Assembly (NCBI GenBank): GCA_963580455.1
Contig: OY756972.1
Coordinates: 14,275,001-14,339,000 of the forward strand
Direction: 5' to 3'
Length of the DNA stretch: 64,000 nucleotides
Origin: Euonymus europaeus
Lineage: Eukaryota; Streptophyta; Magnoliopsida; Celastrales; Celastraceae
In this document: positions 49,901-63,197 of the stretch, piece by piece
Numbering within the stretch: the first letter of the stretch is position 1
How the letters are laid out: each line of letters starts with the position of its first letter
Notes under the pieces: model-generated
What the model was told of the DNA's origin: nothing
Seen by the model: the letters and a program-made list of their open reading frames with translations, nothing else
The model's database searches: none
Program-made: the position numbers and the translations under genes

Positions 49901-52900
49901 CAAAATAATCTAGGAAGCTTATACTCATTAAATTTGATATAGAAGAACAATAAAAAGTCTTTCCCGAGCAACTTTGATAGTCCGAAGTTGCTTAACTCTC
50001 TCTATGGAGGAGCTTTTAACGGGGTTCTCCATTTGTCATAGAAAATTGTTGTTTTGGCATCGAAATAATCTATGAAGCTTAAACTCGTAAAATTTGACAT
50101 ATAAGAACAATAAAAATTGTACACCGACCAACTTTGATGGTCCGAAGTTGCTCAACTCTCTTTATGGCGGAGCTTTTAACGGTTTTGTCCATTTGTCATA
50201 GAAAGTTGGTGTTTTGGCATCGAAATAATCTATGAAGCTTATACTCATAAATTTCGACATATAAGAACAATAAAAAGTGTACACCGAGAAACTTTGATGA
50301 TCGAAGTTGCTCAACTCTCTCTATGTACTAGATTTTAACGGTTTTTTTCATTTGTCATAGAAAGTTGTTGTTTTGGCATCCAAATAATCTAGGAAACTTA
50401 TACTCGTAAAATTTGACATATAAGAACAATAAAAATTGTACACCGAGCAACTTTGATGGTCCGAAGTTGCTCAACTCTCTCTATGGAGGAGCTTTTAACG
50501 GTTTTATCCATTTGTCATAGAAAGTTAGTGTTTTGGCATCGAAATAATCAATGAAGCTTAGACTCATAAAATTCGACATATAAGAACAATAAAAAGTGTA
50601 CACCGAGCAACTTTGATGGTCCGAAGTTGCTCAACTCTCTCTATGTAGGAGCTTTTAACGGTTTTGTCCATTTGTCATAGAAAGTTGGTGTTTTGGCATC
50701 CAAATAATCTAGGAAACTTATACTCGTAAAATTTGACTTATAAGAACAATAAAAATTGTACACCGAGCAACTTTGATGTTCCGAAGTTGCTCAACTCTCT
50801 CTATGGAGGAGCTTTTAAAGGTTTGGTCCATTTTTCATAGAAAGTTGGTGTTTTGGAATCGAAATAATCTAGGAAGCTTATACTCATAAAATTCGACATA
50901 TAAGAACAATAAAAAGTCTATCCCGAGAAACTTTGATAGTCTGAAGTTGTTCAACCCTCCCTATGGAGGAGCTTTTAACGGTTTCGTCCATTTCTCATAG
51001 AAAGTTGGAGTTTTGGCATCGAAATAATTCATGAAGCTTATACTCATAAAATTTGACTTATAATAAGAATAAAAATTGTACACCGAGCAACTTCGATGGT
51101 CCGAAGTTGCTCAACTCTCTCTATGGAGGAGCTTTTAACGATTTTTTCCATTTGTCATAGAAAGTTGGTGTTTTGGAATCAAAATAATCTAGGAAACTTA
51201 TACTCATAAAATTTGACATAGAAGAACAATAAAAAGTCTATCTCGAGCAACTTTGATAATTCGAAGTTGCTCAACTCTCTCTATGGAGGAGCTTTTAACG
51301 GGTTTCTCCATTTCTCATAGAAAGTTGGTGTTTTGGCATCGAAATAATCAATGAATCTTAAACTCGTAAAATTTGACATAGAAGAACAAAAAAAAGTCTA
51401 TCCCGAGCAACTTTGATGGTCTGAAGTTGCTCAACTCTGTCTATGAGGAAGCTTTTAACGATTTTGTCCATTTGTCATAGAAAGTTGGTGATTTGGCATC
51501 GAAATAATCAATGAAGCTTAAACTCGTAAAATTTGACATATAAGAACAATAAAAATTGTACACCGAGCAACTTTAATGGTCCGAAGTTGCTCAACTCTCT
51601 CTATGTAGGAGCTTTTAACGGTTTTGTCCATTTGTCATAGAAAGTTGGTGTTTTGTCATCGAAATAATCTAGGAAGCTATACTCTTAAAATTTGACATAT
51701 AATAAGAATAAAAATTGAACACCGAGCGACTTTGATGGTTCGAAGTTGCTCAACTCTCTCTACGGGAGAGCTTTTAGCGGTTTTATCCATTTGTCATAGA
51801 AAGTTGGTGTTTTGGCATCGAAATAATCTACGAAGCTTATACTCATAAAATTTTACATAAAACAACAATAAAAAGTCTATCCCGAGCAACTTTGGTAGTA
51901 CGAAGTTGCTCAACTCTCTTTATGGAGGAGCTTTTAACGGTTTTGTCCATTTGTCATAGAAAGTTGGTGTTTTGGCATTGAAATAATCTATGAAGCTTAT
52001 ACTCATAAATTTCGACATATAAGAACAATAAAAAGTGTACACCGAGAAACTTTGATGATCGAAGTTGCTCAACTCTCTCTATGTACGAGATTTTAACGGT
52101 TTTTTTCATTTGTCATAGAAAGTTGTTGTTTTGGCATCCAAATAATCTTGGAAACTTATACTCGTAAAATTTGACATATAAGAACAATAAAAATTGTACA
52201 CCGAGCAACTTTGATGGTCCGAAGTTGCTCAACTCTCTCTATGGAGGAGCTTTTAACGGTTTTATCCATTTGTCATAGAAAGTTAGTGTTTTGGCATCGA
52301 AATAATCAATGAAGCTTATACTCATAAAATTCGACATATAAGAACAATAAAAAGTGTACACCGAGCAACTTTGATGGTCCGAAGTTGCTCAACTCTCTCT
52401 ATGGAGGAGCTTTTAACGGTTTTGTCCATTTGTCATAGAAAGTTGGTGTTTTGGCATCCAAATAATCTAGGAAACTTATACTCATAAAATTTGACTTATA
52501 AGAACAATAAAAATTGTACACCGAGCAACTTTGATGTTCCGAAGTTGCTCAACTCTCTCTATGGAGGAGCTTTTAAAGATTTGGTCCATTTGTCATAGAA
52601 AGTTGGTGTTTTGGAATCGAAATAATCTTGGAAGCTTATACTCATAAAATTCGACATATAAGAACAATAAAAAGTCTATCCTGAGAAACTTTGATAGTCT
52701 GAAGTTGTTCAACCCTCCCTATGGAGGAGCTTTTAACGGTTTCGTCCATTTGTCATAGAAAGTTGGTGTTTTGGCATCGAAATAATTCATGAAGCTTATA
52801 CTCATAAAATTTGACTTATAATAACAATAAAAATTGTACACCGAGCAACTTTGATGTTCCGAAGTTGCTCAACTCTCTCTATGGAGGAGCTTTTAACGAT

Positions 52901-54132
52901 TTTTTCCATTTGTCATAGAAAGTTGGTGTTTTGGAATCAAAATAATTCGTGAAGCTTATACTCATAAAATTTGACTTATAATAAGAATAAAAATTGTACA
53001 CCGAGCAACTTCGATGGTCCGAAGTTGCTCAACTCTCTCTATGGAGGAGCTTTTAACGATTTTTTCCATTTGTCATAGAAAGTTGGTGTTTTGGAATCAA
53101 AATAATCTAGGAAACTTATACTCATAAAATTTGACATAGAAGAACAATAAAAAGTCTATCTCGAGCAACTTTGATAATTCGAAGTTGCTCAACTCTCTCT
53201 ATGGAGGAGCTTTTAACGGGTTTCTCCATTTCTCATAGAAAGTTGGTGTTTTGGCATCGAAATAATCTATGAAACTTAAACTCGTAAAATTTGACTTATA
53301 ATAAGAATAAAAATTCTACACCGAGTGACTTCGATGGTCCAAAGTTGCTCAACTCTCTCTATGGAGGAGCTTTCAACGATTTTTTCCATTTTTCATAGAA
53401 AGTTGGTGTTTTGGAATCAAAATAATCTAGGAAGCTTATACTCATAAAATTTGACATAGAAGAACAATAAAAAGCCTATCCCGAGCAACTTTGATAGTCC
53501 GAAATTGCTAAACTCTCTCTGTGGAGGAGCTTTTAACGGGTTTCTCCATTTCTCATAGAAAGTTGGTGTTTTGGCATCGAAATAATCAATGAATCTTAAA
53601 CTCGTAAAATTTGACATAGAAGAACAAAAAAAAGTCTATCCCGAGCAACTTTGATGGTCTGAAGTTGCTCAACTCTGTCTATGAGGAAGCTTTTAACGAT
53701 TTTGTCCATTTGTCATAGAAAGTTGGTGATTTGGCATCGAAATAATCAATGAAGCTTAAACTCGTAAAATTTGACATATAAGAACAATAAAAATTGTACA
53801 CCGAGCAACTTTAATGGTCCGAAGTTGCTCAACTCTCTCTATGTAGGAGCTTTTAACGGTTTTGTCATCGAAATAATCTAGGAAGCTTATACTCTTAAAA
53901 TTTGACATATAATAAGAATAAAAATTGAACACCGAGCGACTTTGATGGTTCGAAGTTGCTCAACTCTCTCTATGGAGGAGCTTTTAACGGGTTTCTCCAT
54001 TTGTCATAGAAAGTTGGTGTTTTGGCATCGAAATAATCTATGAAGCTTAAACTCGTAAAATTTGACATATAAGAACAGTAAAAAATTGTACACCGACCAA
54101 CTTTGATGGTCCGAAGTTGCTCAACTCTCTCT
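46967..54132 (+). repeat. 7,166-bp duplication, copy 2
   Basis: Tandem copy of 39801-46966. It begins at TATGTAGAAGC (46966) and ends at 54133, where the sequence turns to ACGGAGGTGC instead of repeating ATGTAG. Private changes: AAAAAATGTAC near 49154, TTCGTGAAG near 52947, TTCTACACC near 53314, AACAGTAAAAAAT near 54075. Length equals 45 monomers minus 34 bp, the deficit being shared small deletions such as that at 53866. Confidence 0.92.
53847..53906 (+). repeat. Same 29-bp deletion in the duplicate copy
   Basis: The CGGTTTTGTC/ATCG junction recurs at 53866/53867, exactly 7,166 bp from the first. The deletion therefore preceded the 7,166-bp duplication. Confidence 0.88.
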
Positions 54133-57100
54133 ACGGAGGTGCTTTTAACGGTTTCGTCCATTTGTCATAGAAAGTTGGTGTTTCGGCATCGAAATAATCT
54201 ATGAAGCTTATACTCTTAAAATTTGACATATAAGAACAATGAAAATTGTACATCGAGCAAGTTTCATGGTCCGAAGTTGCTCAACTCTCTCTATGGAGGA
54301 GCTTTTAACGGTTTTGTCCATTTGTCATAGAAATAATCTATGAAGCTTATACTCATAAAATTTGACATAGAAGAACAATAAAAAGTCTATCCCGAGAAAC
54401 TTGGATAGTCTGAAGTTGTTCAACCCTCCCTATAGAGGAGCTTTTACCGGTTTCGCCCATTTCTCATAGAAAGTTGGTGTTTTGGCATCGAAATAATCCA
54501 TGAAGCTTATACTCGAAAAATTTGACATATAAGAACAATAAAAATTTTACACCGAGCAACTTCGATGGTCTGAAGTTGCTCAACTCTCTCTATGGAGGAG
54601 CTTTTAACGATTTTTTCCATTTGTCATAGAAAGTTGGTGTTTTGGAATCAAAATAATCTAGGAAGCATATACTCATAAAATTTGACATAGAAGAACAATA
54701 AAAAGTCTACCCCGAGCAACTTTGATAGTCCGAAGTTGCTCAACTCTCTCTATAGAGGAGCTTTTAACGGTTTTGTCCATTTGTCTTAAAAAGTTGGTGT
54801 TTTGGCATCGAAATAATCTATGAAGCTTATACTCGTAAAATTTGACATATAAGAACCAAAAAATTGTACACCGAGCAACTTTGATGGTCCGAAGTGGCTC
54901 AACTCTCTCTATGGAGGAGCTTTTAACGATTTTTTCCATTTGTCATAGAAAGTAGGTGTTTTGGAATCAAAATAATCTAGGAAGCTTATACTCATAAAAT
55001 TTGACATAGAAGAACAATAAAAAGTCTATACCGAGCAACTTTGATAGTCCGAAGTTGCTCAACTCTCTCTATGGATGAGCTTTTAACGGGCTTCTCCATT
55101 TGTCATAGAAAGTTGGTGTTTTGGCATCGAAATAATCTATGAAGCTTAAACTCGTAAAATTTGACATATAAGAACAATAAAAATTTTACACCGACCAACT
55201 TTGATGGTCCGAAGTTGCTCAACTCTCTCTACAGATGAGCTTTTAACGGTTTCGTCCATTTGTCATAGAAAGTTGGTGTTTTGGCATCGAAATAATCTAT
55301 GAAGCCTATACTCTTATAATTTGACATATAAGAACAATAAAAATTGTGCACCGAGCAACTTCCATGGTCCGAAGTTGCTCAACTCTCTCTATGGAGGAGC
55401 TTTTAACGGTTTTGTCCATTTGTCATAAAAGTTAGTGTTTTGGCATCGAAATAATCAATGAAGCATATACTCATAAAATTCGACATATAAGAACAATAAA
55501 AAGTGTACACCGAGCAACTTTGATGGTCCGAAGTTTCTCAACTCTCTCTATGCAGGAGCTTTTAACGGTTTTGTCCATTTGTCATAGAAAATTGGTGTTT
55601 TGGCATCCAAATAATCTAGGAAACTTATACTCATAACATTTGACATATAAGAACAATAAAAAGTCTATCCCAAGAAACTTTGATAGTCTGAAGTTGTTCA
55701 ACCCTCCCTATGGAAGAGCTTTTAACGGTTTCGTCCATTTCTCATAGAAAGTTGGTGTTTTGGCATCGAAATAATCCATGAAGCTTATACTCATAAAATT
55801 TGACTTATAATAAGAATAAAATTTGTACAACGAGCAACTTCGATGGTCCGAAGTTGCTCAACTCTCTCTATGGAGGAGCTTTTAACGATTTTTTCCATTT
55901 GTCATAGAAAGTTGGTGTTTTGGAATCAAAATAATCCAGGAAGCTTATACTCATAAAATTTGACATAGATGAACAATAAAAAGTCTATCCCGAGCAACTT
56001 TGATAGTCCGAAGTTGCTCAACTCTCTCTATGGAGGAGCTTTTAACGGGTTTCTCCATTTCTCATAGAAAGTTGGTGTTTTGGCATCGAAATAATCAATG
56101 AAGCTTAAACTCGTAAAATTTGACATAGAAGAACAATAAAAAGTCTATCCCGAGCAACTTTGATGGTCTGAAGTTGCTAAACTCTGTCTATGGGGGAGCT
56201 TTTAACGGTTTTGTCCATTTGTCATAGAAAGTTGGTGATTTGGCATCGAAATAATCAATGAAGCTTAAACTCATAAAATTTGACATATAAGAACAATAAA
56301 AATTGTACACAGAGCAACTTTGATGGTCCGAAGTTGCTCAACTCTCTCAATGCAAGAGATTTTAACGGTTTCGTCCATTTGTCATATAAAGCTGGTGTTT
56401 TGGCATCGAAATAATCTATGAAGCTTATACTCATAAAATTTGACATATAAGAACAATAAAAAGTGTACAACGAGAAACTTTGATGGTCCGAAGTTGCTCA
56501 ACTCTCTCTATGGATGAGCTTTTAACGATTTTGTCCATTTGTCATAGAAAGTTGGTGCTTTGGCATCGAAATAATCTATGAAGCTTATACTCATAAAATT
56601 TGACATAGAAGAACAATAAAAAGTCTATCCCGAGAAACTTTGATAGTCTGAAGTTGTTCAACCCTCCCTATGGAGGAGCTTTTACCGGTTTCGCCCATTT
56701 CTCATAGAAAGTTGGTGTTTTGGCATCGAAATAATCCATGAAGGTTACACTCGAAAAATTTGACATATAAGAACAATAAAAATTGTACACCGAGCAACTT
56801 CGATGGTCTGAAGTTGCTCAACTCTCTCTATAGAGGAGCTTTTAACGATTTTTTCCATTTGTCATACAAAGTTGGTGTTTTGGAATCAAAATAATCTAGG
56901 AAGCTTATACTCATAAAATTTGACATAGAAGAACAATAAAAAGTCTATCCCGAGCAACTTTGATAGTCCGAAGTTGCTCAACTCTCTCTATGGAGGAGCT
57001 TTTAACGGGTTTCTCCATTTGTCATAGAAAGTTGGTGTTTTGGCATCGAAATAATCTATGAAACTTAAACTCGTAAAATTTGACATATAAGAACAATAAA

Positions 57101-59840
57101 AATTGTACACAGAACAACTTTGATGGTCCGAAGTTGCTCAACTCTCTCTATGGAGGAGCTTTTAACGGTTTCGTCCATTTGTCATAGAAAGTTGGTGTTT
57201 TGGGATTAAAATAAACTAGGAAGCTTAAACTCGTAAAATTTGACATATACGAACAATTAAAGTTGTATACCGACCAACTTTGATGGTCCGAAGTTGCTCA
57301 ACTCTCTCTACGGAGGAGCTTTTAACGGTTTCGTCCATTTGTCATAGAAAGTTGGTGTTTTGGCATCGAAATAATCTATGAAGCTTATACTCGTAAAATT
57401 TGACATATAAGAACAATAAAAATTGTGCACCGAGCAACTTCCATGGTCCGAAGTTGCTCAACTTTCTCTATGGAGGAGCTTTTAACGGTTTTGTCCATTT
57501 GTCATAGAAAGTTGGTGTTTTGGCATCGAAATAATCTATGAAGCTTATACTCATAAAATTTGACATATAAGAACAATAAAAATTGTACACCGAGCAACTT
57601 TGATGGTCCGAAGTTGCTCAACTCTCTCTATGGAGGAGCTTTTAATGGTTTTATCCATTTGTCATAGAAAGTTAGTGTTTTGGCATCGAAATAATCAATG
57701 AAGCATATACTCATAAAATAAGACATATAAGAACAATAAAAAGTGTACACCGAGCAACTTTGATGGTCCGAAATTGCTCAACTCTCTCTATGTAGGAGCT
57801 TTTAACGGTTTTGTCCATTTGTCATAGAAAGTTGGTGTTTTGGCATCCAAATAATCTAGGAAACTTATACTCGTAGAATTTGACTTATAAGAACAATAAA
57901 AATTGTACACCGAGCAACTTTGATGTTCCAAAGCTGCTCAACTCTCTCTATGGAGGAGCTTTTAACGGTTTGGTCCATTTGTCATACAAAGTTGGTGTTT
58001 TGGAATCGAAATAATCTAGGAAGCTTATACTCATGAAATTCGACAAATAAGAACAATAAAAAGTCAATCCCGAGAAACTTTGATAGTCTGAAGTTGTTCA
58101 ACGCTCCCTATGGAGGAGCTTTTAACGGTTTCGTCCATTTCGCATAGAAAGTTGGTGTTTTGGCATCAAAATATTCAATGAAGCTTAAACTCGTTAAATT
58201 TGACATAGAAGAACAATAAAAAGTCTATCCCGAGCAACTTTGATGGTCTGAAGTTGCTCAACTCTGTCTATGGGGGAGCTTTTAACGGTTTTGTCCATTT
58301 GTCATAGAAAGTTGGTGATTTGGCATCGAAATAATCAATGAAGCTTAAACTCGTAAAATTTGACATATAAGAACAATAAAAATTGTACACAGAGCAACTT
58401 TGATGGTCCGAAGTTGATCAACTCTCTCAATGCAAGAGATTTTAACGGTTTCATCTATTTGTCATATAAAGTTGGTGTTTTGGCATCGAAATAATCTATG
58501 AAGCATATATTCATAAAATTTGACATAGAAGAACAATAAAAAGTCTATCCCGAGAAACTTTGATAGTCTGAAGTTGTTCAACCCTCCCTATGGAGGAGCT
58601 TTTAACGGTTTCGTCCATTTCTCATAGAAAGTCGGTGTTTTGGCATCGAAATAATCATGAAGCTTATACTCGAAAAATTTGACATATAAGAACAATAAAA
58701 ATTGTACACCGAGCAACTTTGATGGTCCGAAGTTGCTCAACTCTCTCTATGTAGGAGCTTTTAACAGTTTTGTCCATTTGTCATAGAAAGTTGGTGTTTT
58801 GTCATCGAAATAATCTAGGAAGCTTATACTCTTAAAATTTGACATATAATAAAAATAAAAATTGTACACCGAGCAACTTTGATGGTCCGAAGTTGCTCAA
58901 CTCTCTCTATGGAGGAGCTTTTAGCGGTTTTATCCATTTGTCATAGAAAGTTCGTGTTTTGGCATCGAAATAATCTACGAAGCTTATACTCATAAAATTT
59001 TACATAAAACAACAATAAAAAGTCTATCCCGAGCAACTTTGGTAGTACGAATTTGCTCAACTCTCTTTCTGGAGGAGCTTTTAACGGTTTTGTCCATTTG
59101 TCATAGAAAGTTGGTGTTTTGGCATTGAAATAATCTCTGAAGCTTATACTCATAAAATTCGACATATAAGAACAATAAAAAGTGTACACCGAGAAACTTT
59201 GATGATCGAAGTTGCTCAACTCTCTCTATGTAGGAGCTTTTAGCGGTTTTTTCCATTTGTCATAGAAAGTTGTTGTTTTGGCATCCAAATAATCTAGGAA
59301 ACTTATACTCGTAGAATTTGACATATAAGAACAATAAAAATTGTACACCGAGCAACTTTGATGTTCCGAAGCTGCTCAACTCTCTCTATGGAGGAGCTTT
59401 TAACGGTTTTATCCATTTGTCATAGAAAGTTAGTGTTTTGGCATCGAAATAATCAATGAAGCTTATACTCATAAAATTCGACATATAAGAACAATAAAAA
59501 GTGTACACCGAGCAACTTTGATGGTCCGAAGTTGCTCAACTCTCTCTATGTAGGAGCTTTTAACGGTTTTGTCCATTTGTCATAGAACGTTGGTGTTTTG
59601 GCATCCAAATAATCAATGAAGCTTAAACTCGTAAAATTTGACATATACGAACAATAAAAATTGTACACCGACCAACTTTGATGGTCCGAATTTGCTCAAC
59701 TCTCTCTACGGAGGAGCTTTTAACGGTTTCGTCCATTTGTCATAGAAAGTTGGTGTTTTGGCATCGAAATAATCTATGAAGCTTATACTCGTAAAATTTG
59801 ACATATAAGAACAATAAAAATTGTGCAGCGAGCAACTTCC
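54133..59840 (+). repeat. Right-hand heterogeneous domain
   Basis: About thirty-six monomers with many GTTGTTCAACCCTCCC-class units alternating with GATTTTTTCC units. A 14-monomer periodicity is hinted at: CTTTTACCGGTTTCGCCC at about 54441 and 56679 (2,238 bp). Units with CTCTCAATGCAAGAGATTT occur near 56344, 58424 and 61301, 13 and 18 monomers apart. Confidence 0.8.
54311..54345 (+). repeat. Internal 21-bp deletion in a monomer
   Basis: GTCATAGAAA runs directly into TAATCTATGAAG near 54333. The GTTGGTGTTTTGGCATCG block with its following AAA is missing. GAAA occurs at both ends of the lost segment, so slippage or microhomology joining is likely. Confidence 0.87.
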
Positions 59841-62800
59841 ATGGTCCGAAGTTGCTCAACTCTCTCTATGGAGGAGCTTTTAACGGTTTTATCCATTTGT
59901 CACAGAAAGTTAGTGTTTTGGCATCGAAATAATCAATGAAGCTTATACTCATAAAATTCGACATATAAGAACAATAAAAAGTGTACACCGAGCAACTTTG
60001 ATGGTCCGAAGTTGCTGAACTCTCTCTATGTAGGAGCTTTTAACGGTTTTTTCCATTTGTCATAGAAAGTTGCTGTTTTGGCATCCAAATAATCTAGGAA
60101 ACTTATACTCGTAGAATTTGACTTATAAGAACAATAAAAATTGTACACCGAGCAACTTTGATGTTCCGAAGCTGCTCAACTCTCTCTATGGAAGAGCTTT
60201 TAACGGTTTGGTCCATTTGTCATAGAAAGTTGGTGTTTCGGAATCGAAATAATCTAGGAAGCTTATACTCATGAAATTCGACATATAAGAACAATAAAAA
60301 GTCTATCCCGAGAAACTTTGATAGTCTGAAGTTGTTCAACCCTCCCTATGGAGGAGCTTTTAACGGTTTCGTCCATTTCTAATAGAAAGTTGGTGTTTTG
60401 GCATCAAAATAATCCATGAAGCTTATACTCATAAAATTTCACTTATAATAAGAATAAAAATTGTACACCGAGCAACTTCGATGGTCCGAAGTTGCTCAAC
60501 ACTCTCGATGGAGGAGCATTTAACGATTTTTTCCATTTGTCATAGAAAGTTGGTGTTTTGGAATCAAAATAATCTAGGAAGCTTATACTCATAAAATTTG
60601 ACGTAGAAGAACAATAAAAAGTCTATCTCGAGCAACTTCGATAATTCGAAGTTGCTAAACTCTCTCTATGGAGGAGCTTTTAACGGGTTTCTCCATTTCT
60701 GATAGAAAGTTGGTGTTTTGGCATCGAAATAATCTATGAAACTTAAACTCGTAAAATTTGACTTATAATAAGAATAAAAATTGTACACCGAGTGACTTCG
60801 ATGGTCCGAAGTTGCTCAACTCTCTCTATGGAGGAGCTTTTAACGATTTTTTCCATTTGTCATAGAAAGTTGGTGTTTTGGAATCAAAATAATCTAGGAA
60901 GCTTATAATCGTAAAATTTGACATAGAAGAACAATAAAAGTCTATACCGAGCAACTTTGATAGTCCGAAGTTGCTTAACTCTCTCTATGGAGGAGCTTTT
61001 AACGGGTTTCTCCATTTCTCATAGAAAGTTGGTGTTTTGGCATCGAAATAATCAATGAAGATTAAACTCGTAAAATTTGACATAGAAGAACAATAAAAAG
61101 TCTATCCCGAGCAACTTTGATGGTCTGAAGTTGCTCAACTCTGTCTATGGGGGAGCTTTTAACGGTTTTGTCCATTTGTCATAGAAAGTTGGTGATTTGG
61201 CATCGAAATAATCAATGAAGCTTAAACTCGTAAAATTTGACATATAAGAACAATAAAAATTGTACACAGAGCAACTTTGATGGTCCGAAGTTGATCAACT
61301 CTCTCAATGCAAGAGATTTTAACGGTTTCATCCATTTGTCATATAAAGTTGATGTTTTGGCATCGAAATAATCTATGAAGCTTATACTCATAAAATTTGA
61401 CATAGAAGAACAATAAAAAGTCTATCCCGAGAAACTTTGACAGTCTGAAGTTGTTCAACCCTCCCTATGGAGGAGCTTTTAATGGTTTCGTCCATTTCTC
61501 ATAGAAAGTTGGTGTTTTGGCATCGAAATAATCAATGAAGCTTATACTCGAAAAATTTGACATATAAGAACAATAAAAATTGTACACCGAGCAACTTTGA
61601 TGGTCCGAAGTTGCTTATCTCTCTCTATGTAGGAGCTTTTAACGGTTTTCTCCATTTGTCATAGAAAGTTGGTGTTTTGTCATCGAAATAATCTAGGAAG
61701 CTTATACTCTTAAAATTTGACTTATAATAAGAATAAAAATTGTACACCGAGCGACTTTGATGGTCCGAAGTTGCTCAACTCTCTCTATGGAGGAGCTTTT
61801 AGCGGTTTTATCCATTTGTCATAGAAAGTTGGTGTTTTGGCATCGAAATAATCTACGAAGCTTATACTCATAAAATTTTACATAAAACAACAATAAAAAG
61901 TCTATCCCGAGCAACTTTGGTAGTACGAATTTGCTCAACTCTCTTTATGGAGGAGCTTTTAACGGTTTTGTCCATTTGTCATAGAAAGTTGGTGTTTTGG
62001 AATTGAAATAATCTATGAAGCTTATACTCATAAAATTCGACATATAAGAACAATAAAAAGTGTACACCGAGAAACTTTGATGATCGAAGTTGCTCAACTC
62101 TCTCTATGTAGGAGCTTTTAGCGGTTTTTTCCATTTGTCATAGAAAGTTGTTGTTTTGGCATCCAAATAATCTAGGAAACTTATACTCGTAAAATTTGAC
62201 ATATAAGAACAATAAAATTGTACACCGAGCAACTTTGATGTTCCGAAGTTGGTCAACTCTCTCTATGGAGAAGCTTTTAACGGTTTGGTCCATTTGTCAT
62301 AGAAAGTTGGTGTTTTGGAATCGAAATAATCTAGGAAGCTTATACTCATGAAATTCGACATATAAGAACAATAAAAAGTCTATCCCGAGAAACTTTGATA
62401 GTCTGAAGTTGTTCAACCCTCCCTATGGAGGAGCTTTTAACGGTGTCGTCCATTTCTCATAGAAAGTTGGTGTTTTGGCATCGAAATAATCCATGAAGCT
62501 TATACTCTTAAAATTTGACTTATAATAAGAATAAAAATTGAACACCGAGCAAATTCGATGGTCTGAAGTTGCTCAACTCTCTCTATGGAGGAGCTTTTAA
62601 CGATTTTTTCCATTTGTCATAGAAAGTTGGTGTTTTGGAATCTAAATAATCTAGGAAGCTTATACTCATGAAATTCGACATATAAGAACAATAAAAAGTC
62701 TATCCCGAGAAACTTTGATAGTCTGAAGTTGTTCAACCCTTTCTATGGAGGAGCTTTTAACGATTTCATCCATTTCTCATAGAAAGTTGGTGTTTTGGCA

Positions 62801-63197
62801 TCGAAATAATCCATGAAGCTTATACTCATAAAATTTCACTTATAATAAGAATAAAAATTGTACACCGAGCAACTTCGATGGTCCGAAGTTGCTCAACTCT
62901 CTCTATGGAGGAGCTTTTAACGATTTTTTCCATTTGTCATAGAAAGTTGGTGTTTTGGAATCAAAATAATCTAGGAAGCTTATACTCATAAAATTTGACG
63001 TAGAAGAACAATAAAAAGTCTATCTCGAGCAACTTCGACAATTCGAAGTTGCTAAACTCTCTCTATGGAGGAGCTTTTAACGGGTTTCTCCATTTCTGAT
63101 AGAAAGTTGGTGTTTTGGCATCGAAATAATCTATGAAACTTAAACTCGTAAAATTTGACTTATAATAAGAATAAAAATTGTACACCGAGTGACTTCG
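59841..63197 (+). repeat. 3,357-bp HOR unit, copy 1
   Basis: A 21-monomer unit (3,360 bp minus 3) whose start is repeated from 63198. Markers are GTCACAGAAAGTTAG near 59899, GTTGCTGAACTC near 60011, GAAGCTGCTC near 60169, GTTTCGGAATCG near 60235, TCTAATAGAAAG near 60378 and AACACTCTCGATGG near 60499. It also contains a partial internal repeat: 60280-60780 resembles 62680-63180. Confidence 0.9.
60631..60656. repeat. Strengthened dyad, 11-bp arms with 4-base loop
   Basis: AGCAACTTCGA (60631-60641) and TCGAAGTTGCT (60646-60656) are perfect reverse complements around TAAT, the tightest hairpin I found in the array. The variant arises from changes in the loop (TAATTC replacing TGGTCC) on a GTCTATCTCG-class monomer. 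Near-identical forms with one mismatch occur near 44080, 46005, 51250 and 53165. Confidence 0.85.

Noticed and set aside
2991..61403. Minus-strand open reading frames of 60-99 codons with recurring peptides such as FDAKTPTFYDKW
   Set aside because: They are the satellite read in reverse. The 160-bp unit is not a multiple of three, so the frame rotates each monomer and none exceeds about two monomers. The identical 99-codon frames at 41731-42030 and 48897-49196 are explained by the 7,166-bp duplication. There is no conserved start context or domain.
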